A DNA stretch of 6,673 nt from Bacteroidota bacterium (GCA_023390215.1 JAEWDG010000040.1:1-6673), one strand, 5' to 3'; positions 1 to 6,546 are shown, counted from the first letter of the stretch. The notes: generated by a model from the sequence alone, not told the origin. Program-made: numbers and translations.

Positions 1-31
1 GATCAAGTTCAGCCCTGCCACCTTTCTGACT

Positions 32-57
32 GTCATCCCGGACTTGATCCGGGATCT
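32..57 (+). repeat. Complete palindromic repeat, GC-rich variant
   Basis: The element begins GTC and ends CT. Its 8-base arms ATCCCGGA (35-42) and TCCGGGAT (48-55) pair perfectly around the 5-base loop CTTGA. It shares 19 of 26 positions with the copy at 92-117 on the other strand. The lack of a following T-run argues against a simple intrinsic terminator on the plus strand. Confidence 0.75.
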
Positions 58-91
58 GCCCATTATAAAGATTAAGCACGTACTATTCGAA

Positions 92-117
92 AGATGCTGA
101 ATCAAGTTCAGCGTGAC
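92..117 (-). repeat. Complete palindromic repeat, AT-richer variant
   Basis: Read on the minus strand, this copy has the same ends (GTCA and ATCT) and the same core ACTTGAT as the element at 32-57. Its arms are different: GCTGAA and TTCAGC. Six of the seven differences between the two copies form three compensated base pairs, and one difference creates a C-A mismatch near the base of the stem. The hairpin is therefore kept although the sequence has changed. Confidence 0.7.
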
Positions 118-190
118 GAACCGGGGAAAGATGCACGATCAAGTTCAGGCTCTACCCTCTTGACCTTCATCCCGGATGCGTACATTTCAA

Positions 191-198
191 TAGATTTG
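191..198 (+). promoter_or_regulatory. Bacteroidota -7 box (TAGATTTG) before the S46 gene
   Basis: TAGATTTG matches the Bacteroidota housekeeping -7 consensus TAnnTTTG exactly. It ends only five bases before the ATG at 204, so a transcript started at the usual distance would have almost no leader. No TTG lies at the usual 17-23 base spacing upstream; the nearest, at 160-162, is 28 bases away. The box follows directly on the repeat cluster. A chance match remains possible. Confidence 0.45.
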
Positions 199-203
199 CT
201 GCT

Positions 204-2363
204 ATGAAACAACTTCTTCTCCTCATCACACTCGGAATTTTTTCCATTACCCGTTGCCTTGCAGACGAAGGCATGTGGCTTCCCCAGTTACTGGCCGCGC
301 TTAATGAAAAAGATATGAAAGCGCACGGAATGAAGATCAGTGCGGCAGATATCTACAGCATTAATAAATCCAGTTTGAAAGACGCAATCGTGAGTTTTGG
401 AGGATTTTGTACAGGAGAAGTTATCTCCGATAAGGGTCTGGTATTAACCAACCATCATTGTGGTTTTGAATCCATACAAAGTCATTCATCGGTAAAAGAC
501 AATTATATAAAAGATGGATTCTGGGCTTACAACTACAGTCAGGAATTACAGAACCAGGGGTTGTTTGTTTCTTTCATCATTCGCATCGAGGAAGTAACAT
601 CTTCTGTTCTAAAAAACATACCTGCTGATATCTCTGAAAGGGAAAGGCAGGCGGCCATAGAAAAAAATATTGCCACTTACAAGGCCGCTTACAAAAAGGA
701 ACCAACACAGGATCTGTTGATCCGATCCTTCTTCGATGGCAATAAATATTTTCTTTTTGTAACTGAAACTTATAAAGATGTCAGGCTGGTTGGTGCTCCG
801 CCTTCAGCAATCGGAAATTTCGGACAGGATACAGACAACTGGATGTGGCCCAGACATACCGGCGATTTTTCTTTGTTCAGGATTTATGCGGATAAGAATA
901 ATAAACCGGCAGACTATTCTCCGGATAATGTTCCATTTAAACCCCGTCGCGCGCTTACTATTTCACTGGAAGGGGTTAACGAGGGAGATTTTACAATGGT
1001 TTTCGGATTTCCGGGAACGACCAAAGAATATCTTCCAGCCTCCTCCATCCGGCAAACAGTGGAAATTGATGATCCTTCAAGGATAGAGATAAGAGAAAAA
1101 ATTCTGGCCGCATGGCGCGGCTTTATGCGCAACGATGAAAAAATCCGCATTCAGTATGCATCCAAATATGCGCGGCTTGAAAACTATTATAAGAAGTGGC
1201 AGGGTGAAGTTCTGGGTTTAAAAAAATCAAATGCAATTGCCAGGAAATCTGATTATGAAAATCAATTTACAGAACGTATAAATAAAAATCCGGAATGGAA
1301 AAACAAATATGGAACCTTACTGGCCGATCTGAATCTTGCGAATAAAAAAATTGAGCCTTATATCCTGGCCCGTAATTACCGGTCTGAGATTATTCCACGC
1401 ATTGATCTATTTTCAATTGTTGTAGTCGCAGATAGCCTTAGGGAACAATTAAAAAAAGATACCAGCAATTTCGAAGCGCTTAAATCTACATTCCGAAACC
1501 GTTTTAAAGATATTTTCGATGATTATACGTTCGAGGTTGACAGGAAAGTATTCGCAACCTTAATACCCATGTATGTTTTAGATCAGCCCGCTGAATTCGT
1601 GTCTGGGCTGGCCAGTTCACGTTACAACCAATATGGAAAATCCGGTGAAGTGTTCGCAGACTCTTTGTATTTCAGGTCTTGGTTTTCGAGCAACGAAAAA
1701 ATTGAATCACTACTCGGAAATTCTGCAGCTAATTTTATCCGGGCGCTGACAGATGATCCGGCCTATCTTTTATACGAAGACATGAAAGCTGCATATAGGA
1801 ATAGTGTGGGCTCCAAACTAACCGATCTTCAAAATGAGATCAACTTGCTGCAGCGCAAATATATGGAAGCCCAGATGATGGTTTTTCCGGAAAAAAAATT
1901 TTATCCTGATGCAAACGGCACGCTCCGGGTTACTTATGGTAACGTAAAACCTTATTTTCCCCGTGACGCGGTGAAATATGAATACCGGAGCTATCTGGAT
2001 GGAGTAATGGAAAAATATAAGCCCGGCGATTATGAATTTGATGTTCCACAAAAGCTAATCGAACTATATAAGAAAAAAGATTTCGGGAGATATGGTGTAC
2101 ATGACAGGCAGCCTGTTTGTTTTATTGCCGCCAATCACACTACGGGCGGTAACTCAGGTAGTCCCGCATTAGATGCTTATGGAAACCTGGTAGGATTGAA
2201 CTTCGACCGGGTATGGGAAGGAACCATGAGTGATATAAATTACGATCCCTCCCTCTGCAGAAATATTATGGTGGATATCCGGTATGTGCTTTTCATCATC
2301 GATAAATTCGCGGGAGCAGAAAACCTGATTTCAGAGTTAAAGATAGCGGGAAAGAAAAAATAA
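204..2363 (+). CDS. S46 family dipeptidyl-peptidase, DPP11-like (Asp/Glu-specific)
   Basis: This is a 719-residue serine exopeptidase that removes N-terminal dipeptides from oligopeptides in the periplasm. Residues 1 to about 20 form a signal peptide ending RCLA, and the mature protein starts DEGMW, typical of the family. The chymotrypsin-like triad is visible: His85 in TNHHCGF, Asp221 in WPRHTGDF and Ser651 in GGNSGSP. The region between them (about 280-580) is mostly helical, as in the helical domain that caps the active site in S46 enzymes. Specificity follows from Arg669 in GLNFDRVWEG. It lies 18 residues after the catalytic Ser, the same spacing as Ser655-Arg673 in Porphyromonas gingivalis DPP11, where this Arg binds acidic P1 side chains; DPP7-type enzymes carry Gly there. 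The next Met is residue 24, after the signal peptide, so the ATG at 204 is the likely start. Length is normal and no damage is seen. The S46 family is certain; the DPP11 class is well supported by inference. Confidence 0.95.
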   Translation: MKQLLLLITLGIFSITRCLADEGMWLPQLLAALNEKDMKAHGMKISAADIYSINKSSLKDAIVSFGGFCTGEVISDKGLVLTNHHCGFESIQSHSSVKDNYIKDGFWAYNYSQELQNQGLFVSFIIRIEEVTSSVLKNIPADISERERQAAIEKNIATYKAAYKKEPTQDLLIRSFFDGNKYFLFVTETYKDVRLVGAPPSAIGNFGQDTDNWMWPRHTGDFSLFRIYADKNNKPADYSPDNVPFKPRRALTISLEGVNEGDFTMVFGFPGTTKEYLPASSIRQTVEIDDPSRIEIREKILAAWRGFMRNDEKIRIQYASKYARLENYYKKWQGEVLGLKKSNAIARKSDYENQFTERINKNPEWKNKYGTLLADLNLANKKIEPYILARNYRSEIIPRIDLFSIVVVADSLREQLKKDTSNFEALKSTFRNRFKDIFDDYTFEVDRKVFATLIPMYVLDQPAEFVSGLASSRYNQYGKSGEVFADSLYFRSWFSSNEKIESLLGNSAANFIRALTDDPAYLLYEDMKAAYRNSVGSKLTDLQNEINLLQRKYMEAQMMVFPEKKFYPDANGTLRVTYGNVKPYFPRDAVKYEYRSYLDGVMEKYKPGDYEFDVPQKLIELYKKKDFGRYGVHDRQPVCFIAANHTTGGNSGSPALDAYGNLVGLNFDRVWEGTMSDINYDPSLCRNIMVDIRYVLFIIDKFAGAENLISELKIAGKKK

Positions 2364-2369
2364 TATCGT

Positions 2370-2440
2370 AGTGAGTGGTGAGTGTTTACGTCGCTCAAAA
2401 ATTATCACTTACAACTTATCCCTGACCACGAATAGCTACT
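2370..2440. terminator. Possible bidirectional terminator between convergent genes
   Basis: Between the S46 stop and the DUF4197 stop lies an imperfect inverted repeat. GTGGTGAG (2375-2382) can pair with CTGACCAC (2422-2429) at seven of eight positions, with a loop of about 39 bases. On the minus strand the A/T-rich run next to the DUF4197 stop is on the wrong side for a classical hairpin plus U-tract. The position is right for a shared terminator, but the structure is weak. Confidence 0.25.
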
Positions 2441-2444
2441 ATTT

Positions 2445-3200
2445 TTATTTTGCGAAAACTTTCTTAAGTAAATCGGTAGCCTGAGCTTTGGGATCTTTAC
2501 GGATCTTTTGTTCTTCTTCTGCTACGGAATAGAAAATTCCATTCATTGCGCGATCTGTAACATAGGCCGTGAGGTCAGTATTCACCTGTTTGCGGGATAC
2601 TCTGTTATAGGCTGTAAATACATCTTTCCAATATTCAGTTGCGTTCACTTTATCGAGGGAAGCTTTGATGACGGGTGCCATTTTTTGCTGAAGACTGGCT
2701 GATGTAGCTTTCTTCAGGTAATCCGTGGCCGCATGATCTCCACCCCGGAGAATTGAAAGCCCATCGGTTATCGTCATGTTCGTGATCGCATCCCAAAAAA
2801 TTTCAGTTACACCACTTGCAGCATCCTCAGCGGCCCGGTTCATGGAAAGAATAGCTTTGTCGACAAGGGCTGACATTCCCAGGTTTCTCAAAGTCTGCTC
2901 CGCTTTCTTCGCTTCTTACGGCATTAATATCTTTATTGCCTGATTGGTAAAAAACCCATCAACTTTCGATAACCTGGAGGTACTGCTATCCGTTCCGATC
3001 TTCAAGGCTTCTTTTAATCCACTGATGATTTCGGCATTACTCAGATTTGAACTGCCTCCTCCACCAATTGCTTTGGATACACCGGATAAAATTCCTGAAC
3101 TGTCTTTTGATGTTTGCTTTTTGACTTTGTCGAGTATCCCCTGCGCCGAAACGCCATAAGAGAGAATAAATGCTAAAAAAGGAAGTATGATTTTTTTCAT
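2445..3200 (-). pseudogene. DUF4197 domain protein, interrupted by an in-frame stop
   Basis: Read through its internal stop, this frame encodes a 251-codon DUF4197 protein, a family of unknown function found as exported proteins in Gram-negative bacteria. The start is the ATG at 3200, giving MKKIILPFLAFILSYGVSA as signal peptide with predicted cleavage before Gln20; a TTG 18 bases upstream is less likely. Family hallmarks lie on both sides of the break: GLKEALKIGT and LSKVDGFF before it, then LSMNRAAEDAA, ILRGGDHAATDYL, ATEYWKDVF, YVTDRAMNGIFY and the ending DLLKKVFAK. Codon 95 (2916-2918) is TAA, and the next codons continue the family sequence (EAKKAEQTLRNLG) in the same frame. A single base change from GAA or CAA would explain it. 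TAA ends three other genes here, so recoding is unlikely. The 94-residue upstream piece lacks most of the domain. The downstream piece has no signal peptide, though a TTG at 2891 could start a 148-residue fragment. A sequencing error is the main alternative. Confidence 0.8.
2916..2918 (-). other. Premature TAA codon inside the DUF4197 reading frame
   Basis: The minus-strand codons read ATG CCG TAA GAA GCG AAG, i.e. Met-Pro-stop-Glu-Ala-Lys. The frame is the same on both sides, so this is a nonsense substitution and not a frameshift. In the family this position follows a conserved Leu/Met-Pro and is usually a polar or acidic residue. Confidence 0.85.
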
Positions 3201-3215
3201 AGAACGATTTGACGA

Positions 3216-3223
3216 CAAAGATA
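3216..3223 (-). promoter_or_regulatory. Bacteroidota -7 box (TATCTTTG) before the DUF4197 gene
   Basis: TATCTTTG on the minus strand is an exact TAnnTTTG match ending 15 bases before the ATG at 3200. It implies a leader of about 10 bases. No clear -33 TTG is seen at the usual spacing. The box overlaps the alternative TTG codon at 3218, which favours the ATG at 3200 as the true start. Confidence 0.5.
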
Positions 3224-3355
3224 GCCGCGATCGTCTATGCTATATGTTAAGAAAAATAATAAGTAAGCACCCCGGACGGGAGTTGAACCAACATTAAAAC
3301 AGCGTGTTCCTGATTACCGGAATTGTTTGCATTATCCTTTTACAAAAACCAGTTC

Positions 3356-4585
3356 CTAGAGCTTAAGAATCTTAAGTTTAATCCTGTCTTTGCCTTCACC
3401 GCAAACCATGATATAAACTCCCGCGGGAAGTTTCGAAAGATCAACCTGTTCAATATTATAGTAGAACCTGTGTGCCCAAACCTTTTCCCCCAGCGTGTTG
3501 TACACATACACCGATTTGTTGGCCAGGGAGAAATTGCCGGTGGGGGAAACCGTTGTTTTATTTAATACCGGGTTCGGGTAAACGCTTATACCTCCGGTAG
3601 GTTCATTAACCGTAGCTGAGTCAGATGGCAGCGGTCCTCCTGTTGCCTGGCCGCCATCACATTCATAAGAATTCAGGAAACTGTTACGTACATGTCCGAG
3701 TGCAAATAAAGAACGCATTCGCTGTTTTTGACCGTGGGTAAAGATATTCATGCATGCATCGCTTGTAAGATCCATATAGTTCATGAACATATCCCCATTC
3801 GCATTCGGCGAACATGCGCTCATCTTGGGAAAATTCGGGCAGTTATAATTATAGCTGGATTGTGTGGGTGTATCATCCACATCGTCAGAACCGCAGTTTG
3901 CATCACCCCATATATGTTTCAATCCCAGCCAATGTCCCACTTCGTGTGTAGCCGTACGTCCCAGTGTATAGGGTGCACGAAGATTTCCGCGTGAACCGAA
4001 TACATCATAATTGATCACGACACCATCGGTTTCAGCAGGGTCTCCGGGTAAGGATGAATAACCTAAAGCCCTTCCCATCATGGAACAAACCCAGATATTT
4101 AAATAATGAGCCGGATCCCAGGCATCCGCACCACCTGCGGCGTCGAATTTCATTCCATCATCCAGTAAAAAATATGGGTTGTTCGTATGCCTGCGAACAA
4201 TGCCGCTGGTAGAACGACCGTCAGGAGCAACCTTAGCAAGACAAAACATAATGCGCGCATCTGCAGCAACCGCTCTAAAAGGTAAAGGAGTATTTGACGT
4301 GTCTGCATTAAGGCGGCGATAATCGCGGTTTAAAACTTCGATCTGAGATATGATCTGATCATCGCTGATATTCTGGTCCTGTGTATTGTAGAGAACATGC
4401 ACAACAACAGGAATGGTAATAATTTCATTTACGATCGTATCACGGGCAGGCCCGAACACTTTTGAAGAACTTCTTACGATTGAAGAACTATATGTATTAT
4501 TTTGATTTTTGACGCCGCAAGCTCTTTGAGCATTTGCTTCCAACATCAATCCCGCGCAAAATAGTAAGCCCAGTAAAAATCTCAT
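3356..4585 (-). CDS. Secreted M43 (pappalysin-like) zinc metalloprotease with T9SS sorting domain
   Basis: This 409-residue secreted endopeptidase has a signal peptide (MRFLLGLLFCAGLMLEANA) with predicted cleavage before Gln20, then a short propeptide-like stretch. The catalytic domain spans about 55-305. The zinc site is the extended HExxHxxGxxH motif HEVGHWLGLKH: His214, His218 and His224 bind zinc and Glu215 is the catalytic base. It is followed by IWGD and a cysteine-bearing segment (CGSDDVDDTP) typical of the M43 cytophagalysin group, with the Met-turn in MNYMD (Met271). A Ser/Pro/Gly-rich linker (about 311-331) leads to a type A T9SS sorting domain (about 333-409): VYPNPV, then VYNTLGEKVW, LPAGVYIM and the basic ending RIKLKILKL. 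This domain directs export through the outer membrane, after which it is usually removed. The gene is intact and divergent from the glutaminyl cyclase gene. Its natural substrate cannot be read from the sequence. Confidence 0.93.
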   Translation of the reverse strand: MRFLLGLLFCAGLMLEANAQRACGVKNQNNTYSSSIVRSSSKVFGPARDTIVNEIITIPVVVHVLYNTQDQNISDDQIISQIEVLNRDYRRLNADTSNTPLPFRAVAADARIMFCLAKVAPDGRSTSGIVRRHTNNPYFLLDDGMKFDAAGGADAWDPAHYLNIWVCSMMGRALGYSSLPGDPAETDGVVINYDVFGSRGNLRAPYTLGRTATHEVGHWLGLKHIWGDANCGSDDVDDTPTQSSYNYNCPNFPKMSACSPNANGDMFMNYMDLTSDACMNIFTHGQKQRMRSLFALGHVRNSFLNSYECDGGQATGGPLPSDSATVNEPTGGISVYPNPVLNKTTVSPTGNFSLANKSVYVYNTLGEKVWAHRFYYNIEQVDLSKLPAGVYIMVCGEGKDRIKLKILKL

Positions 4586-4736
4586 TTTTTAACAGATAGA
4601 AATTAAAAAATGATCTTTCTAAGATTTGGTTCCGGCTATGCAGAGGATTGGGACGAAAAGGTTTTTGGGGAATTGGTTAGCCCGGAATTACCAGTTTGTG
4701 GGAATAAAAAGGAAATATCGGGCTCAGAGGTATCAA

Positions 4737-4767
4737 CAAATATAGCCGGTGCGTTTTCAAAATGCAA
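4737..4767 (-). promoter_or_regulatory. Candidate promoter for the M43 protease gene
   Basis: On the minus strand TTG (4765-4767) is followed after 20 bases by TATATTTG (4737-4744), an exact TAnnTTTG box at permitted spacing for the Bacteroidota housekeeping sigma factor. Transcription would start near 4730, giving a leader of roughly 145 bases before the ATG at 4585. A weaker box, TAATTTCT, lies closer to the start codon, so a shorter transcript is also possible. Confidence 0.45.
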
Positions 4768-4819
4768 GTTTTTATGAAACTTATTTGCTGAAAATTCCTG
4801 CTTAACTTTTTGGTTATGC

Positions 4820-4827
4820 TAAATTTG
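4820..4827 (+). promoter_or_regulatory. Bacteroidota -7 box (TAAATTTG) before the glutaminyl cyclase gene
   Basis: TAAATTTG is an exact TAnnTTTG match ending 18 bases before the ATG at 4846, so the leader would be about 12 bases. It falls downstream of the alternative TTG start at 4810, which argues that the shorter protein is the real one. No convincing -33 TTG sits 17-23 bases upstream. Confidence 0.5.
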
Positions 4828-4845
4828 GGCGCTGAAAATCAATAC

Positions 4846-5658
4846 ATGAAGAAAATAGCCCTGTCCAGCCTGCTTTTCATTCTGTTTGCCTGTAACGGTA
4901 ATCAGCCGGATCATGATGCAAGTTTACCTGAACACGTAGCTTCTGAGGGTATTCCGGCACCAGTAAACCTTACGCACACGATATTAGCTGAGCATCCGCA
5001 TGATACGGGCGCTTACACCCAGGGACTTGAACTGTATAATGGAAAAATGTATGAAGGAACCGGGGATTTCGAACAATCAACCATCCGGATCACCGACTGG
5101 AAAACAGGAAAAGTTGAACAGTCGCATAATATGGGTACTGATAAAATTTTCGGGGAAGGAATTACCATATTCAATGGAAAAATTTATCAGCTCACCTGGC
5201 AGTCGCATGTTGTGTATGTGTACGACCTGAAAGACATCAGCAAACCCATTAAAACATATAACTGGCCATACGAAGGCTGGGGAATCACCCACAATGCAAC
5301 AGACCTGATCATCAGCGACGGAAGCGCGAACATTTATTTTGTTGATCCTGAAACCTTCAAAGTTAAAAACACGATTGGCGTTGAAAGTGATCGCGGACCT
5401 GTAGAAGATCTCAACGAACTGGAATGGGTGAACGGTTTTATTTACGCGAATGTTTATCAGACAGATTATATTGTTAAGATAGATCCGGAAAGTGGACATG
5501 TAGTCGGTCTGCTGGATTTCAAAGGTCTATTACCGGCACAATATCGTACAACCCGTACAGATGTGCTGAACGGAATTGCGTTCGACAGCACCAGTTCGAT
5601 GTTTTATATTACGGGTAAACGCTGGCCAAAATTGTACGAAGTAAAAATCGGACAATAA
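4846..5658 (+). CDS. Plant-type glutaminyl-peptide cyclotransferase (glutaminyl cyclase), lipoprotein
   Basis: This 270-residue enzyme of the type I (papaya-like, five-bladed beta-propeller) family converts N-terminal Gln of peptides and proteins to pyroglutamate, releasing ammonia. Residues 1-16 form a lipoprotein signal with lipobox LFAC, so Cys16 is probably lipidated and the enzyme membrane-anchored on the periplasmic side. The propeller runs from about 42 to 268. Family motifs in order are AYTQGLE (56-62), YEGTG (69-73), FGEGIT (102-107), QLTWQ (115-119), EGWGIT (143-148), SDGS (157-160), DLNELEWVNG (188-197), NVYQTDYIVKIDP (202-214), DVLNGIAFD (239-247) and TGKRWPKLYEV (256-266). The ATG at 4846 is preferred over TTG 4810 because it opens directly into the lipoprotein signal and follows the -7 box. 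The gene is divergent from the M43 protease and its stop touches that of the methyltransferase. Family assignment is firm; the native substrates are inferred to be exported proteins. Confidence 0.93.
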   Translation: MKKIALSSLLFILFACNGNQPDHDASLPEHVASEGIPAPVNLTHTILAEHPHDTGAYTQGLELYNGKMYEGTGDFEQSTIRITDWKTGKVEQSHNMGTDKIFGEGITIFNGKIYQLTWQSHVVYVYDLKDISKPIKTYNWPYEGWGITHNATDLIISDGSANIYFVDPETFKVKNTIGVESDRGPVEDLNELEWVNGFIYANVYQTDYIVKIDPESGHVVGLLDFKGLLPAQYRTTRTDVLNGIAFDSTSSMFYITGKRWPKLYEVKIGQ

Positions 5659-6546
5659 TTATATAAGAGTTGCTATATATATTACCGAACTACAGTGCTT
5701 CGGATCCCCTATCGTCCTTAAGTTAGAGCCTAATCCTGTCCAAATCGCGCGCAACATGCCGAACGGTCTTCGTTTGTATTTCTCCGTTAGCATAGACACG
5801 TAGAAGCTGTCGAACCACATCGGTTTAAACGTGAGGATTTTCATTCCATGCTTCAACAACAGCTTTTCCATAGAAGCCGGACTAAAATGATACAGGTGCC
5901 GGGGTACATCATAGGCAGCCCAATCCTGCCCGTAATGCGATGCATCTGCAGAAGTGTAATTAGGTACTGCAATAATCAGACGGCCATCTTTGTGCAGGGA
6001 GCGTTTTATTTCATTAAGGTATTCATGCAGCCGGTGCACGTGTTCAAGAACATGCCACATCGTGATCACATCAAACTTTTCTCTCAGCGCAAACAATTCT
6101 GATGCATCATGAAGATCTATGGAATGCAGAGCCCTGGCTTTTTCTCTTGCCGACGCATCCGGCTCCAGGCCTTTTACTTCCCATCCCGCATCCTTCATTG
6201 TTTTTAGAAACATGCCGGTACCTGCCCCTATATCCATCAGCTTTCCTTTGCTTTTCGGTGCGACCCGTTCAACAAGCTTTAGCTTCCGTTTCATGGTGTA
6301 GTCCCGAACTACATGGTATACGCGGTTGATCAACCCTTTTTGAGAATCTGTGTGCGATATATAAGCCTCCGCATTGTAATATCTTCCTATTTCATTTTCC
6401 TCCGGAAAGTTCTGGGTAAAACGCAGCGTGCAGGAATCACATTCCCATACAGGGAAACGTTCCTTGCTTACGCTGTTGTCCGTACAATCAAATTTGAACC
6501 TGATCGCAGCGCTTCCGCAGGAAGGGCAATGTTGATAATGAATCAT
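5659..6546 (-). CDS. Class I SAM-dependent methyltransferase with N-terminal zinc ribbon
   Basis: This 295-residue cytoplasmic protein probably transfers a methyl group from S-adenosylmethionine to an unknown small molecule or sugar. An N-terminal zinc ribbon is formed by Cys7-x2-Cys10 and Cys36-x2-Cys39. The Rossmann methyltransferase domain follows: motif I LMDIGAGTG (103-111), the acidic ribose-binding end of strand 2 in GLEPD (Glu128), TMWHVLEHV (162-170), and the DGRLIIAVPN strand (187-196). The following WAAYDVPRHLYHFSP segment (209-223) is typical of the Methyltransf_23-type group often found in polysaccharide and cell-surface loci. The C-terminus ends HCSSVIYIATLI. The ATG at 6546 is chosen; a TTG at 6558 would add four residues (MQRI). 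Upstream, TTTCTTTG at 6556-6563 is one mismatch from the -7 consensus. The possible glycosyltransferase start at the right edge fits a cell-surface role, but that link is weak. The substrate is unknown. Confidence 0.88.
   Translation of the reverse strand: MIHYQHCPSCGSAAIRFKFDCTDNSVSKERFPVWECDSCTLRFTQNFPEENEIGRYYNAEAYISHTDSQKGLINRVYHVVRDYTMKRKLKLVERVAPKSKGKLMDIGAGTGMFLKTMKDAGWEVKGLEPDASAREKARALHSIDLHDASELFALREKFDVITMWHVLEHVHRLHEYLNEIKRSLHKDGRLIIAVPNYTSADASHYGQDWAAYDVPRHLYHFSPASMEKLLLKHGMKILTFKPMWFDSFYVSMLTEKYKRRPFGMLRAIWTGLGSNLRTIGDPKHCSSVIYIATLI

Larger units (their letters stand above)
1..178. repeat. Cluster of REP-like palindromic repeats in the intergenic region
   Basis: No gene is visible here. 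The stretch holds at least five full, decayed or truncated copies of a 26-base imperfect palindrome around a central ACTTGAT. The copies are 1-18 (minus, cut by the window edge), 32-57 (plus, complete), 92-117 (minus, complete), 129-154 (minus, decayed second arm) and 167-176 (plus, first arm only). Bases 1-42 and 137-176 also form a longer imperfect direct repeat: both open with GATCAAGTTCAG and end with TCATCCCGGA. Short interspersed palindromes of this kind are common between bacterial genes and can act as RNA hairpins, mRNA stabilisers or nuclease targets. Which role applies here cannot be told. No transposase is present in the window. Confidence 0.75.

Noticed and set aside
1..178. CRISPR array
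   Set aside because: Repeats are palindromic, unevenly spaced, in both orientations and diverged; there are no regular spacers or cas genes.
914..1150. Open frames antisense to, or in other frames of, the S46 gene (also 778-1086 and 1818-2051)
   Set aside because: They lie fully inside a well-supported gene, lack recognisable domains and have no start context of their own.
2916..2918. Stop codon recoding (selenocysteine, pyrrolysine or code change)
   Set aside because: The codon is TAA, not TGA or TAG, and TAA is the ordinary stop of the S46, cyclase and methyltransferase genes.
3268..3330. tRNA or tmRNA gene on the minus strand
   Set aside because: Only a T-loop-like motif is present; the acceptor, D and anticodon stems cannot be formed.
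5077..5499. 140-codon antisense frame inside the cyclase gene
   Set aside because: The plus-strand gene has family motifs along its whole length; the antisense product looks like a shadow and has no signal or domain.
204..6546. A new multi-gene defence or mobile system
   Set aside because: Every full gene has a recognisable housekeeping or export-related family, strands alternate, and no nuclease, toxin, integrase or phage gene is present.
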